NCBI GenBank assembly: GCA_963965975.1
Contig: OZ014417.1
Span: forward strand, 6,429,821 to 6,493,820
Direction: 5' to 3'
Source of the DNA: Xestospongia bergquistia
Lineage: Eukaryota > Porifera > Demospongiae > Haplosclerida > Petrosiidae
Length of the DNA: 64,000 bases
Numbering within the stretch: the stretch's first letter is position 1; every line of letters starts with the position of its first letter. A program made the position numbers and the translations under genes. Positions 1 to 11,992 of the stretch are shown here, piece by piece. The notes under the pieces were generated by a model. That model ran no database searches. It saw only the letters and a list, made by a program, of their open reading frames with translations, and was not told the DNA's origin.

Positions 1-1218
1 AGTTTATTATGTAGTTCAATGTGAAAGTAATAAAGAATAGAGTTCTTAAGTAAATCATGTGTGACAAATGTTTATTTAATTAAATCTAGTATACCTAGAC
101 AATGGATGCCATTAGTAGCAACGACAGTTGATGTGTCACAGGAACAGAAGTATGATCCATTGGTATTAGTACAGTGATGATGACATATGCTTTGTGAACA
201 CTCATTAATGTCTAATGTAACAATAAATATAATAATAAAATCATAATGAATATGTTATTACCTGATAAACAGTCACTACCTGTCCATCCACTGACACATG
301 TACAAGTATTAGGAGCTGAGCATTCCATGTTAGTGCCACATTGAGGATTACAAATTGCTACATATAAATTTTGCGATATTATATTTTGTGTACACCAATA
401 ACAAGTATAACTTACGTAGACAGTTTGGTTTAGGACCATAACCTGAACAACATTGGAGTTGAAGATTGTAAGTCAATGTATATTGTGTCTTAGAGTGAGT
501 TCTATATTATAATGTAAACATGTAGTTGTTTTGTTGTGATATTTACATTTTCTATCTGAGAAAATTAGTGTGTAGCATTTTTTCTGAGTAAATTGTCATA
601 ATTAATAACATACAATGCTTTCTGAGACATTAGTTTAATTTTAAACTTATTTCACAATGACCTTGCATGAAACACCTTAGTTAACATAAAGAAGATATCT
701 TTATCTAATTTTGTATTGTAATATACTACATTTTACATGTAATTAAAACTTTGTAAAAAAAGATGATATAGGGACAGAAATGTCAAAAAGAAGATAGAGA
801 TAAATAAATACATCTTCACAAAATATTTACATATGTGACAAATTAGTACTAAACATAACAAGATTTTAATCAAACTTGATAGTATAAGATTCTAACTAGC
901 ATCATTATTTTCATTATTGTGCTATATGCTTTTATACATTCATACTAAAAGATCATTGATACTGTAGTACTAAACATTGAATTTGCAGTTAACAGTTCTC
1001 CCTTTGAATTAAAAACTTAATGATATATTTGTATAGAGATTATCGCATAGATTTGGGTATTCATTAATACCTGCCTTAAGTTCTTTTCTTTTTTGACACT
1101 GTATGTATTTTATTTTACTTTTTATTTACTATTTATTGCTCCTCATTTGACCAAGTGCATCATATCAACCAACCTTTTGCTAGTTACAGGCTAAAAACTC
1201 TCTCAAAAATATTTTATA

Positions 1219-1258
<40 letters not shown>

Positions 1259-1864
1259 TATATATATATATATATAATATATATATATAATATTGTATAT
1301 ACCATAGATCCAGAAATGTTCTGTGCTGGCTTATAACAACAAAAAAGTACTACTTGATGACTAAGATTATGATAAACTTGACTTAAGCAAGGGTCAAACA
1401 CTAGATAGTCTTAAACAACAAAGAGGAAACTAAATTATAAACATTACAGCATAAATGTATTTAATTTGTCTTGGAGTATTCACTTCCTGTTCCATATTTA
1501 TAGCCACTACACACATAATAAGTTGAATTATTTTATTCTGGCCCATTCCTACATATTGATTATAGACACCACCATATTACATAATATTATATAAGAAGAC
1601 CATGCAAATGTAAAAAGATGTTATGTATCATTCTAACCCATCTCGACAACGATCCCAACCCCAGATGCCACATGAAGTATAAGTAGCACGATATCCAACA
1701 TATGATGTTACAGAAGACACAGATACATAGTGTGAACAAGATGATACAGCATGACAACTGTATATGATAAGACAGATTACAATAATAATATTATAGTGTC
1801 ACAATAAAGCTTACCTATCCATCAAAACTATATACCAAAACAAAAAAGTCAAGAGCCTCACCAT
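1..1864 (-). CDS. Receptor G0, 5' part: signal peptide, EMI, two EGF domains (gene runs off left edge)
   Basis: This is the N-terminal part of a kinase-less transmembrane receptor. Exons by my reading, in coding order: 1864-1815 (signal peptide, starts [10 protein letters not shown]), 1757-1638 (EMI first half, ending near RCRDG), 501-416 (EMI second half with the CCSGYG motif), 357-262 (EGF with six Cys, ending [10 protein letters not shown]) and 211-95 (calcium-binding EGF starting DINEC). Exon sizes 50, 120, 86, 96 and 117 match G2 apart from exon 2. All junctions have GT/AG and keep phase. The fibronectin exons and transmembrane part lie to the left of the window, so integrity of the whole gene cannot be judged. 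No break is seen in the visible exons. An extracellular ligand or matrix-binding role is inferred from the domains. Confidence 0.85.
1220..1290. repeat. AT-dinucleotide microsatellite in G0 intron
   Basis: Runs of alternating t and a fill this stretch, in the long intron between the two EMI exons of G0. The same intron in G1 (about 9898-9942) and G2 (about 20737-20760) carries shorter or longer runs, and G3 has only a stub near 29525. It is a length-variable simple repeat. Confidence 0.95.
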
Positions 1865-3439
1865 TTTGAGTTTGACACTGACTGCAACTGAAACATAATT
1901 CACTTTAAAACTGATTGATTTAATAATGTATACCTGTAGCAAATCACTTAATACACAATATAAGCTTAATATTATCTGAATTAAAAATGTACTATGAACA
2001 TTGATTGTTAATATGGATTAGTACAGTAACTGTTAAAAAAGATTGTCATCCATCCTTTATATAAAATACATTTGAAAGGATATATGCAGTTTTCATTGTA
2101 ATTACTACGGAATTGCATAGTTTATTTAGCTCAACAAACAACTTCTTAACAAAAAAAGTATGAAGTCTAAAGTTGATTGGTTCCATTATAATTGTTGTAG
2201 TGACACCCAAAGGCTTATAGCATCCATAGGACTGTCAACTAGTGCATGCATTACAGATCAAACTGATATAATGTTTATTATTTTAGCAAATCATCTTACA
2301 TCATATGAAACCTAATTGATCATGCATGGATTAGTTGATATGGATTATACCTGTTGTGTTCTCAGCTATAAAGCAACTATGCTTAATTGTAGCAACATTG
2401 TACTAGCTTGTGAAAATTGGAATAAGGGATAAAAAATAATATTAAAATCCATGAGAGAATAGGTATAGTTTTTCTTTAATCACTGAAAATGACACATACT
2501 ATTTCCTCTATTTGATTTTGTAAGATCAAGGGAAAATACTTAAGTCTGACTATTTCTTTTATTATGTTTGTTGATTCAGCTTTACTCATTTCTACAAAGT
2601 AGCTTCAATACAAGTCACATTTTAAATAACATGTCATCATTTTAACTTAAGTCTTTAATAACATAGCTTATGAAAGTGATGTAAACCCTCGCAATACTGT
2701 GTTACCACAAAGCTAAACCTAGCTTAAGTCATTAATATAGGCAATGCCAACTAGAAGAAAAAAATATTGTTGTAGTTGTTGCCCAATAATCGAAAACTTG
2801 AGGAAGACATATACAATATTTTAAATGAACTGACTAGATTAGTTTGGTTGTAATAGTATCTGATCATAGCATCAATGGAAGCCATGAGCAAGTGATTATT
2901 ATTTGGCTTCTAGTTGGTGTTATAAACATTGTGTAGTACATTCAGCTTTGTGGTGGCTTTGAGTTGTGCCTTCATAATATTGATGACACTATGGTAACAA
3001 GGATCTACTTGAAATAACAAGTGTTTCTTTAATTATATGATTTCACACTCAAGGAATGTCATTGATGTTATTAAATAACAGAAAGTGAAAATTGTTAACA
3101 TATAAATAATCCATCTTGAATAATAAGCTTAATGTCATTGGATTAAATGAATGAATGAACAGAATATTAGTTAAAATTTTTGGGAATAATTTTCTCAACA
3201 ATCTAAATTTTACAAATACAGTTTAGCAATAATTTTTGCTCCTATTTGATTTCAAAGTTGTAGTCATAATATAGGAAAATTGTAGTTAAGCAATGTTCAA
3301 GAAAACCATGAAACAAAATGCTAACCTTTTAGATATAGCTTAACTCTTTATTACAATCTCTCTTCAGTATGTATTTACATATATCTTGAAAACAATATAT
3401 GGTATACTAACTTACTACTAGTATCAAAAGATAAAAGTT
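1865..3439. other. Upstream flank of G0, no gene seen
   Basis: This stretch is repeated upstream of G1 (10497-11783), G2 (21302-22915) and in part G3 (30107-31059). Reading frames of about 68 codons at 10800-11006 and 21604-21810 are broken in the other copies, so I see no conserved protein. Splice-donor-like sites facing the receptor gene (minus strand, around 1931 and 2350) could belong to non-coding first exons. Confidence 0.6.
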
Positions 3440-3640
3440 ACTTGCCAACGTAAGAATTGGCCTTACCAATAAGAGCGTACGGCGACAATACGATCAGCTT
3501 TAATCTAATAGACTCCTCTTGAAGAACTGAAAGTAGAACATCAATTACATCAAACGCCAGACACAAGGCCAGACTGATGACGTAAGCGGTTACACGTCGA
3601 GTAAGGCGCGGTCTTACTCACAACTCAATACTACAACCTG
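3440..3640 (-). promoter_or_regulatory. Candidate promoter / non-coding first exon island for G0
   Basis: A conserved, markedly GC-richer island in very AT-rich DNA. It contains a CRE-like TGACGTAA core and runs such as TTACACGTCGAGTAAGG. It recurs at about 14160-14350 upstream of G1 and 22915-23100 upstream of G2, always on the 5' side of a receptor gene. On the minus strand it ends in donor-like GTAAGG and GCAAGTAAC sites. It could instead serve the plus-strand Penelope/EGF relic or be part of an old transposon. Promoter activity is inference. Confidence 0.4.
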
Positions 3641-3953
3641 TCTATTAATTTCTCTCCCTGTTATACATAGGTATTATTTTGCTTATTGTAATGATTTTAT
3701 ATTATATCAGTGGCTTGTTATGAGCCACGACATATATTATTGGTATCTATTACAAAAATATTGGGATGTTATTACATTTAAGAATGGAAAGTAATATAAC
3801 ATTTTTCAAGATGCTGCATATAGTATAATAATTTATGCTATCATATGTGTGCATATCTAATTTGCAATAAGGGATCACTTCTATCAAAACCTTTGTCACC
3901 TGATTGGTGAAAAAACCACTGTTAAAACATTTCAAAAACAGTTTTGTATACAG

Positions 3954-4412
3954 TTGCTATATAAGCCAGCATCATTAAGGCACACAAAAATGAGTTCTCG
4001 AAGGATGTCAGCAACCGTACGCAGAAACCCGATAACTGCCGAAAAAGATCTCTGCCCCCTAAACGGCGAATGTCAGACCAAAAATATCATATATAAAGCA
4101 GAAGTTGAAAGCATGAACAGAAATGAACCAAAGGTGTACATAGGCCTAACAGAGCACCCTTTCAAGCAAAGATGTTCCAACCACATAGAATTACTCAAGC
4201 ACGAGAAATATGGAAACAGCACGAAATTATTGAAGCACATTTGACAACTGAAGAGAAAAGGTGATGAGTTCAGGTCAATAAACCAAAAAGCACGGGCCTA
4301 CACCAACAAAACACAAACGTGCAACCTTTTCCTAACTGAAAAGCTCTCGATTATCAATGCCGACAAGAATGACATCCTGAACAAAAGGTCTGAACTCGTA
4401 TCAAAGTGCTCA
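3954..4412 (+). pseudogene. Penelope-like element C-terminal fragment with GIY-YIG endonuclease (copy 1)
   Basis: The translation contains CPLNGEC, NIIYKAEV and KVYIGLTEHPFKQRCSNH, which is the GIY-YIG nuclease pattern found at the C-terminus of Penelope-like retroelements. It is followed by a region ending LTEKLSIINADK and NKRSELVSKCS. In the element this enzyme nicks DNA for target-primed reverse transcription. Only the last ~150 codons are present and no reverse transcriptase is seen upstream. A stop codon TGA at 4242-4244 sits where the family usually has Trp. The same stop is in copies 2 and 3, so the element was already dead before the array expanded. Confidence 0.85.
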
Positions 4413-4792
4413 TCTCCTAAATATGTCAGCAGATGGACAGGCCGTGATTGTTTGACAGGTATGTCATATATACAATATTGAACTCATTATACAGACTTAA
4501 AAAAACACAAGAATATGTACTACACTATGTGGCACTAATATGGAGTGCTCATATGCATTTTCCAACAATTGTACATGTGTCAGTGAATGGACAGGTTGTG
4601 ATTGTTTGACAGGTATGTCTATATATACAATATTAAACTCATTATACAGACTTATAAAAACACAGCAATATATACTACACCATATGGCACTAATAAACAG
4701 TGTACAAGTCCTAACAATTGTACATGTGTCAGTGGATGGACTGGCCGTATATATGTTTCAAGACATACTATGGTCTAACACTTTCCTGTAAA
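4413..4792 (+). pseudogene. EGF mini-exon array (copy 1), fused to Penelope end
   Basis: Immediately after the Penelope fragment the frame continues into the tail of an EGF domain (VSRWTGRDCLTG) and a GT donor at 4459. A second EGF exon follows (CGTNMECSY to EWTGCDCLTG) with a donor at 4613, then a third, decayed unit. The repeat period is 154 bases, exon plus intron together. The exons resemble the EGF exons of the neighbouring receptor genes but face the opposite way. Phase is preserved for two units; the last unit lost its final Cys residues and donor. Most likely a relic of an EGF-repeat receptor. Confidence 0.65.
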
Positions 4793-4799
4793 TACTAAT

Positions 4800-5727
4800 A
4801 TATATTTGTTAATTCCACATAGTATGTTGATAGATCATGTGATTAAAGAAATGATTGATGAATATATAATAATAATGAAATGCTAGAAAAGGGAATTGGA
4901 AAGAAGAAATAGATATCTGCTTTTGGCTTCTAGTCATTTAATAACTTAACTATCTTGGTATTATCTCATTATTCTTTATGTTACTGTTAGATGTGATAGA
5001 TTAAAGTAGAAAGTTGCTTTGGTTAGAGTGGGATAGCTTGTAAAAACAAATTTAAAATTAATACAATCATTTATATATCAATATACTGTAACTTGTCAAT
5101 TATATTTCAATATAGTATTATTTTACTTAATTACACTTTATAGTTGCTGATCAACTTACAGCTGCTAACAGAACAATGACTACATACTCCTTACAATTTA
5201 CAGTCAGTAGAGATTTATAGCTAATAGTTCTGAACCTTTTTTGAGAAGGAAGAAGCAGGAAAATATTTAGTCGTGTATCATTATGTCTTACCACAGACAC
5301 ATTCAAAAGAGACGAGCAAACAACCCTCTTTATTAGGGACTTCGATGTGGTTATGCACGATCACGTGTCAAAACTACAAAGTGCCTTTTTCTAAACATTT
5401 TAGAAAGGATGCCAGCCTACGCTCAATGGTTAAGGTTTGTTTAGAGGGATGTTACAAAAAGTACAATATCTTCATGTCGTTATAAGTAGTAATTGTTGTC
5501 TATTCATACATAACTAAGTCATGTACATACATATATTATGTACATTCCACTGTACTACTACGTTGAACATTGATTGCTAGAGTACTTAAAAAGGAGAGTC
5601 TATAGCTTGATAATATCAATAGACTAACTAGTTTGTATAAAAAAAAAACATCATTACAATTCACACTTTTACTTAAAAGTATTACTACTTTAATTGTACA
5701 TTCAGTCTTATAAGAAAAAAAATTAGT
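4800..5727. other. Conserved intergenic segment downstream of G1
   Basis: This segment repeats at 15670-16374 and 24290-25215; the middle copy has lost roughly 230 bases. A slightly GC-richer patch near 5310-5450 (centred on GATCACGTGTCAAAAC) is well conserved, but frames across it differ between copies and I recognise no protein. It lies 3' of the receptor genes and may include their 3' UTR. Confidence 0.5.
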
Positions 5728-6949
5728 TTAAATGTTTTTGTGTCCAAACGATTGTATGGTTATAAAATTTTCATTTTTCCTTTTCACAATTCCTAGAGTT
5801 TTGAATAAAATCAAGAGTTCATTTTAGTACATTTACCTTTTTTTGAAGGAAGTGAAGGAGGCCCTTGCTTTTGTGTAGTCATTCCTTTGCCACAATCATT
5901 ATAGTAGGTCATTTCAAAATGTTTTTCATCTGAGGCTCCATTTTTACTATGGTATATATTTAGAGTATGTATCATCATTGTATATGACTGGTTTACCTTG
6001 CTTTCTTAGGAGGGGGAACAGGAGGAATTGGTTTCTTCTTGACATTCTTAAGTGCACTATAATTACATTATTTAAGGACAACATGAGAGTTATTTACTTT
6101 CCTTGTAACAGTAACAGTAGGAGAGTCATTAACACTAGTACTTGTGCTTACACAACTGCTTTCTTTCATTTTCTCTTGACCTAATTTTGCAGATGTTGGT
6201 GCCCTATCATTTAAATGACAATATAGAGCTAATTGTAGTAATTAATATTACTCATAATATTGAGGAACATCCATCATATCATAGTTCATATCATCCATTA
6301 CTTCATAAATCATTTCATCTATTTCTTCATAGATCATCTCAGAAATATCATGTGTATTTCTTTGGAAAAGACACAAAACAATAACTCATATTACATGAAA
6401 AATTTACAAACTTTAGTTTATTTGTAGTTTTTGTAGTGAATGTGATGTCCTTTGGATACTCATAACAATAGTCTTGAGATATTACAACACTAAAAAATTT
6501 TATATTATACAATTATTGTTGATGAATAATATATAATTACCTATTAGGAGAAATACTATTCTTATTACATACAAGATCCAGCTCATTATTAAGTTTTGTT
6601 TCAGTTTGTGAATAGTAATGATACTCATCATCACCTTGCTTTTCACAACCTCTGTATATAAATAATAATGACATCATAAGTATTTGAAATATTATTTATA
6701 TAACAAACCTTGGTTTTAAATGGTGTTTTCTTTTTGATTTAAATTTCTTGAAAATACAAACTGATATTATTATACAACAAATACAAAGAAACATTGACAA
6801 GCTAACAGCAGAACCAATTGCACTGAATAAAACCACATTTATTTGGGTTTTAGTTTTATCTTTTGAAGTTTGATTTGGATTAACACTAACAAGTACAGGA
6901 GTTGTGTCATTTGACAGAAAATAAACTGATGTCACTGTTAACACCTGTC

Positions 6950-7190
6950 CATCAACTATTATTTCTGAAGTATGTTTTATCCAATTTTGTAATATAGTCA
7001 GTCAATAGTTGTGATGTTGTGAAATTGGATATAGCAGATAATCTTCCTCTTATTTGTATTGTACGTTCATTGTCAAATTGTAAAGTGTTATCTGATATAT
7101 AGTCTGAAGTTATTGAACAATAACAAATTTTATTCAACACTTTAATTATGACTTGAGTAATCTCATTGAGTTTACTTTCAGTTTTATTTA
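6950..7190 (-). other. Frameshifting 4-base duplication in G1 membrane-proximal exon
   Basis: The plus strand reads atagtcagtcaatag here and in G3 (26508-26522), but atagtcaatag in G2 (17642). In the coding direction the extra 4 bases send the frame to a stop after NNS, about 50 codons before the transmembrane helix. Confidence 0.85.
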
Positions 7191-9892
7191 GCTATTATAA
7201 TAAGAAATTGTATTATAGTATTTGTCATTGTTATATGACTTACTATCCACAGATAACAGTTATCCAATCCATTGATATAAATAACAATCAGTTTGTTTTC
7301 ATATACTTTAAATTATTTAATACTTGCTATCATGATTATAATAAACTAACAGGAAATAGTATATTTTGAGATTCCAAACCATGTCCTTCTTTAGTTTGTG
7401 CTGACACTGACAAACAATACTTTGAGAGTGGATCCAAATTTCCTACTTTAATTGAAGTATTAAGAGTATGTATTAATAATTTGTTCGTGTCAACCACAAC
7501 ACAATCATCTATTGATTTGGTCAGATTAAAGGAATATCCTGTCACAATTCCTCTCCCCTCTTCTAGTGTTAGTGGCTTTATTTTTATGATTACTTCAGTT
7601 AAAGAAACTCTCAATGCTAGCTTGATGTTTGGAGCCACTCTGGGAACTATATAGAAAGCAAAGCTCTTGTAAATTTGTTATAAGATTATACCTGTTTCAT
7701 GAGTAAAAAATACTTCATGTAAACCTTTTCCTGCACCAGCAATAGTAACTGCATAAACAGTAACTTCATATGGAATATAAGGATCTAAAGAATGTAGGTT
7801 TAATTCATAAAAATAGATTTTAAGGTGTCACTGACTTAATTTTTTTATTAAATAATGTAAATTTTTGGTAGGTTCAACTGAGACAGAATGATTAAATGTT
7901 TCGATTACTGTTAATTGCAAACTCCTAATATTGATGTCATAGTATAAAATAATTCCATTTGGTAGTAATGGTGGCTTCCATGAAACGTTGACTGAATTAT
8001 TTGAAAGTACAGTGACAGTCAATTGATGTATAATATCAGGCTCTAATTGATCATAAAAGAATGTAATGCATAATATTGTAAAAAGTTATTTTAGAAAATC
8101 TATTTATTTATCTGTATTTACATCCATCCATCAATCTAACCTGTCTGATCAGTTGTATTGTAGACATAGTCTGACTGAGGTCCTTCTCCTGCACTAGTTG
8201 TAGATGAGATACTAATTCCTACTTGTTGATAGGGTATCAGTCCCTCCAGAAGATACAGTGTGAACTGACTATCTACAATTCTAGTAGATATCTCACTACC
8301 ATTAGTGTAGTTGATGTACAGAGTATAGTGAGTAATGATACCATTAGGTATCAATGGAGAATTCCATTGAATTAGAAGAGAGAAAGTATCATTAACATTG
8401 ATTGAAACATTAACTGGAGAGTCATCAGGAACTAAATTATAAGATTATGGATGAAAAGATTTTGTTCACACTTTTAATTGTTTACTCACCATCTTCTAAT
8501 GTGGTAAAGGTAATGCAATGACTTTTTCCTATTCCATTAGTTGTCCATTGAGGAGTGACACAGCAGATGTAGGAAGTGAATGGTTTCAGAAATATTACAG
8601 AAACATTTAATTTCTGAGTGATGTCTGATGTTATTATAGTGTTAGTATTTGATATATTACACTCCACTATGTAATCATCAAAGCTTCCATATTGCATGTA
8701 TGGAAATGGAGGATTCCATTTTATTATACAAAACGTACTTGAAAGGCCTGATACAGTCATATTTAGAATAAGTCCTGTGTAAAAATGATTATAAATAGAT
8801 GTGCTACAATGTTTACAGTTAAGAGAGTTTATTATGTAGTTCAATGTGAAAGTAATAAAGAATAGAGTTCTTAAGTAAATCATGTGTGATATCAAATGTT
8901 TATTTAATTAAATCTAGTATACCTAGACAATGAATGCCATTAGTAGCAACGACAGTTGATGTATCACAAGAACAGAAGTATGATCCATTAGTATTAGTAC
9001 AGTTATGATGACATATGCTTTGTGAACACTCATTAATGTCTAATGTAACAATAAATATGATAATAAAATCATAACGAATGTGTTATTACCTGATAAACAG
9101 TCACTACCAGTCCATCCACTGACACATGTACAAGTATTAGGAGCTGAGCATTCCATGTTAGTGCCACATTGGGGATTGCAAATTGCTACATATAAATTTT
9201 GTGATATAATATTTCGTGTACATCAATAACAAGTATAACTTACGTAGACAGTTTGGTTTAGGACCATAACCTGAACAACATTGCAGTTCAAGATTATAAG
9301 TCAATGTATATTGTGTCATAGTGATGATATTTTTATCTAATTTTGTATTGTAATATACTACATTTTACATGTAATTAAAACTTTGTAAATATAAAGATGA
9401 TAGGGATAGAAATGTCAAAAAAAGATAGAGATAAATAAATAAATCTTTAAAAAATCTTTACATAAGTGACAAATTATTACTAAATCTAACAAGATTTTAC
9501 CAAATATGCCCAGTATACGATTCTAACCAGCATCATGCATTATTTTCATTATTGTGCTATATGCTTTTATTCAAACCTTGATACATGCCACTGAAAGATC
9601 ATAGATACTGTAGTATAAAACAGTGAAATTGTAGTTCACAGTTCTCCCCTTGAATTTAAAACTTAATGATACTTTTATATAGAGATTATTGCATAGATTT
9701 GAGTACCTACCTAAAGTTCATTTCTTTTTGACACTGCATGTCATCTCTTATTTTTTTAAATGTTTTTTTACTTGTTTGTATATATAATTGGTACAACCAA
9801 TTTTGTTTTACTTAGCAGATCATGATGACTAACTCTTCAATACATCACGTCAACCAATTTTTTGCTAGTGGCAGGCTGAAAACTGTCCCATA

Positions 9893-9897
<5 letters not shown>

Positions 9898-9942
<45 letters not shown>
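9898..9942. repeat. AT-dinucleotide microsatellite in G1 intron
   Basis: An uninterrupted run of alternating t and a, at the place equivalent to the G0 microsatellite. Confidence 0.95.
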
Positions 9943-9945
<3 letters not shown>

Positions 9946-10496
9946 TATTGTTCTGTGCTGGCTTATAACAACATAAAAGTATTACCTGATGAACTAAAAT
10001 TATGATAAACTTGACTTAAGCAAGAGTCAAACACTAGATACTCTCAAACAACAAAGACGAAACTAAATTATAAACATTACAACATAAATGCATTTAATTT
10101 GCATTGAAGTATTCACTTCCTCTTTCATATGTATAGCCACTACACACATAATAGGTTGTGGTTATTTTTATCTGGCCCATTCCTACATATTGATTATAAA
10201 CACTACCATGTTAAATAATATTATATAAGAAGATCATGCATGCAAATGTACAAAGGTGTTATGTATCATTCTAACCCATCTCGACAACGCCTACGTCCCC
10301 ACCAGCCACATGAGGTGTAAGTAGCAAGATATCCAACATATGATATTACAGAAGACACAGATACATGCTGTGAGCAAGATGATATAGCGTGACAACTGTA
10401 TATGATAACACAGATTACAATAATACAGTGGCACAATAAAACTTACCTATCCATCAAAACTGTATAACAAAACAAGACAATCAAGAACCTCACCAT

Positions 10497-11783
10497 TTTA
10501 GAGTGAGAACGCTGTATGTAAATGAAACATAAGTCACTTTAGACTGATTGATTTAATAATATATACCTGTAGCAATATTACTTAATATGCAATATAAGCA
10601 TGATACTGTCTAAATTAAAAATGTACTATGGAAATGATAGTTCACATACTTAATAATTGAACTTATTATAATTAGTTAAAATACAATACTAGCTGGGTCT
10701 ATATTGTTAATATGGATTAGTACTGTTAAAAAATATTGTCATCCATCCTTTATATGAAATACATTTGAAAGGATATATGTTGTTTTAATTCTAAATACTA
10801 TGGAATTACATAGTTTATTTAGCTCAACAAACAACTTCTTAACAAAAAGTATGCAGTCTAAAGTTGGTTGGTTCCATTATAAATGTTGTAGTAACACTCA
10901 AAGGTTTATAAAATCCTTGGTACTGTCAATTAGTGCATGTATTACAAATCAAACTGATATAATGTCTATTATTTTAGCAAATCATCTTATATCATATGAA
11001 GCCTAATTGATCATGCATGGAATAGTTGATACGGATTATACCTGCTGTGTTTTCAGCTAAAAAGTTAGTAAGCTTAAATGTATCTACAGCTTCTGAAAAT
11101 TGTTCCTGGAATAAGGGATAAAAAGTAATATTAAATTCCATGAGAGAATATATATTGTTTTTCTTTAATCACAGAAAATAACATATACTATTCCCTCTAT
11201 TTGATTTTAGAAGATCAAGGGAAAATGCTTAAGTCTGACTATTTTTTTTATTATGTTTGTTGATTTAGCTTTACTCGTTTCTACTGGGTAGCTTCAATAC
11301 AAGTTACATTTAAATAACATTTGATCATTTTAACTGAAGTCTTTAATAACATAACTTATGAAAGTGATGTAAACCTTCGCAATACTGTGTTAGCACAAAG
11401 CCAAACCTAGCTTAAGTCATTAATATAGGTAATGCCAACTAGAAGAAAAGAATATTGTTGTAGTTGTTGCCCAATAATCGAAAACTTGAGGAAGACATGT
11501 ACAGTATTTTAAATGAACTGACTAGATTAGTTTGGTTGTAATAGTATCTGATCATAGCATCAATGGAAGCCATGAGCAAGTGATTATTATTTGGCTTCTA
11601 GTTGGCATTATAAACATTGTGTAGTAGATTCAGCTTTGTGGTGACTTTTGAGTTGTGCCTTCATAATATTGATGAAACTATGGTAACAAGGATCTGCTTG
11701 AAATATCGAGTGTTTCTTTAATTATATGATTTCACACTCAAGGAGTGTCATTGATGTTATTAAATAACAGAAAGTGAAAATTG
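10497..11783. other. Upstream flank of G1, no gene seen
   Basis: Paralogous to 1865-3100 and 21302-22560. A 68-codon frame at 10800 is matched at 21604 but broken at about 2110 and 30410 and, in mirror image, near 59880. I therefore treat it as chance. Confidence 0.6.
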
Positions 11784-11992
11784 TTAAAGGGTAACTGAAA
11801 TGCGTATTTTGAAATTTTTGAAACTTATTTATTCGTTAAATAATAATATGATAACATGTAAACCTTACTTCTTTTCTTGAAATGAAACTTTCTTTTGAAA
11901 TAAAACGAAGTCAAACCTTGCTCAATCATAAGTCAGCCATTTTTTTCCTGTTTAAGCAGCAAAATCGGTGAAACGCATTATGATATCACAAG

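Larger units (their letters stand above)
5728..10496 (-). pseudogene. Receptor G1: EMI-EGF-FN3x4-TM docking receptor, damaged
   Basis: Same layout as intact G2: signal exon from ATG 10496 (MVRFLIVLFC), EMI exon with RRRCRDG, EMI exon with CCSGYGP near 9240-9300, EGF near 9150, DINEC-type EGF near 8935-9040, FN3 exons across 7350-8780, transmembrane exon 6710-7190 and tail exons down to the stop at 5728-5730. Three breaks are visible. A deletion at about 9320, relative to G0, G2 and G3, removes the splice acceptor and start of the second EMI exon. One base is missing at the donor near 7350, shifting phase into the next exon. A 4-base tandem duplication near 6997-7004 shifts the frame just before the membrane segment. 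The tail donor near 6115 also reads GA where paralogues have GC. The tail motifs YEEI, YEVM, YDMM and PPVPPPKK are nevertheless retained. Probably a pseudogene, or at best a truncated secreted product. Confidence 0.8.

Noticed and set aside
1220-1290. Possible CRISPR-like or functional repeat
   Set aside because: It is a simple AT microsatellite, variable in length between paralogues.
5273-5485. 70-codon frame as a conserved exon
   Set aside because: The equivalent frame differs in the other two units and one unit has lost half of it.
6142-6384. Plus-strand frame with [13 protein letters not shown]-type text
   Set aside because: Antisense shadow of the tyrosine-motif exon of G1.
10800-11006. 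68-codon frame repeated at 21604-21810 as a possible small protein
   Set aside because: The paralogous stretches near 2110, 30410 and 59880 carry frame-breaking changes, so conservation is that of duplicated DNA, not of a protein.
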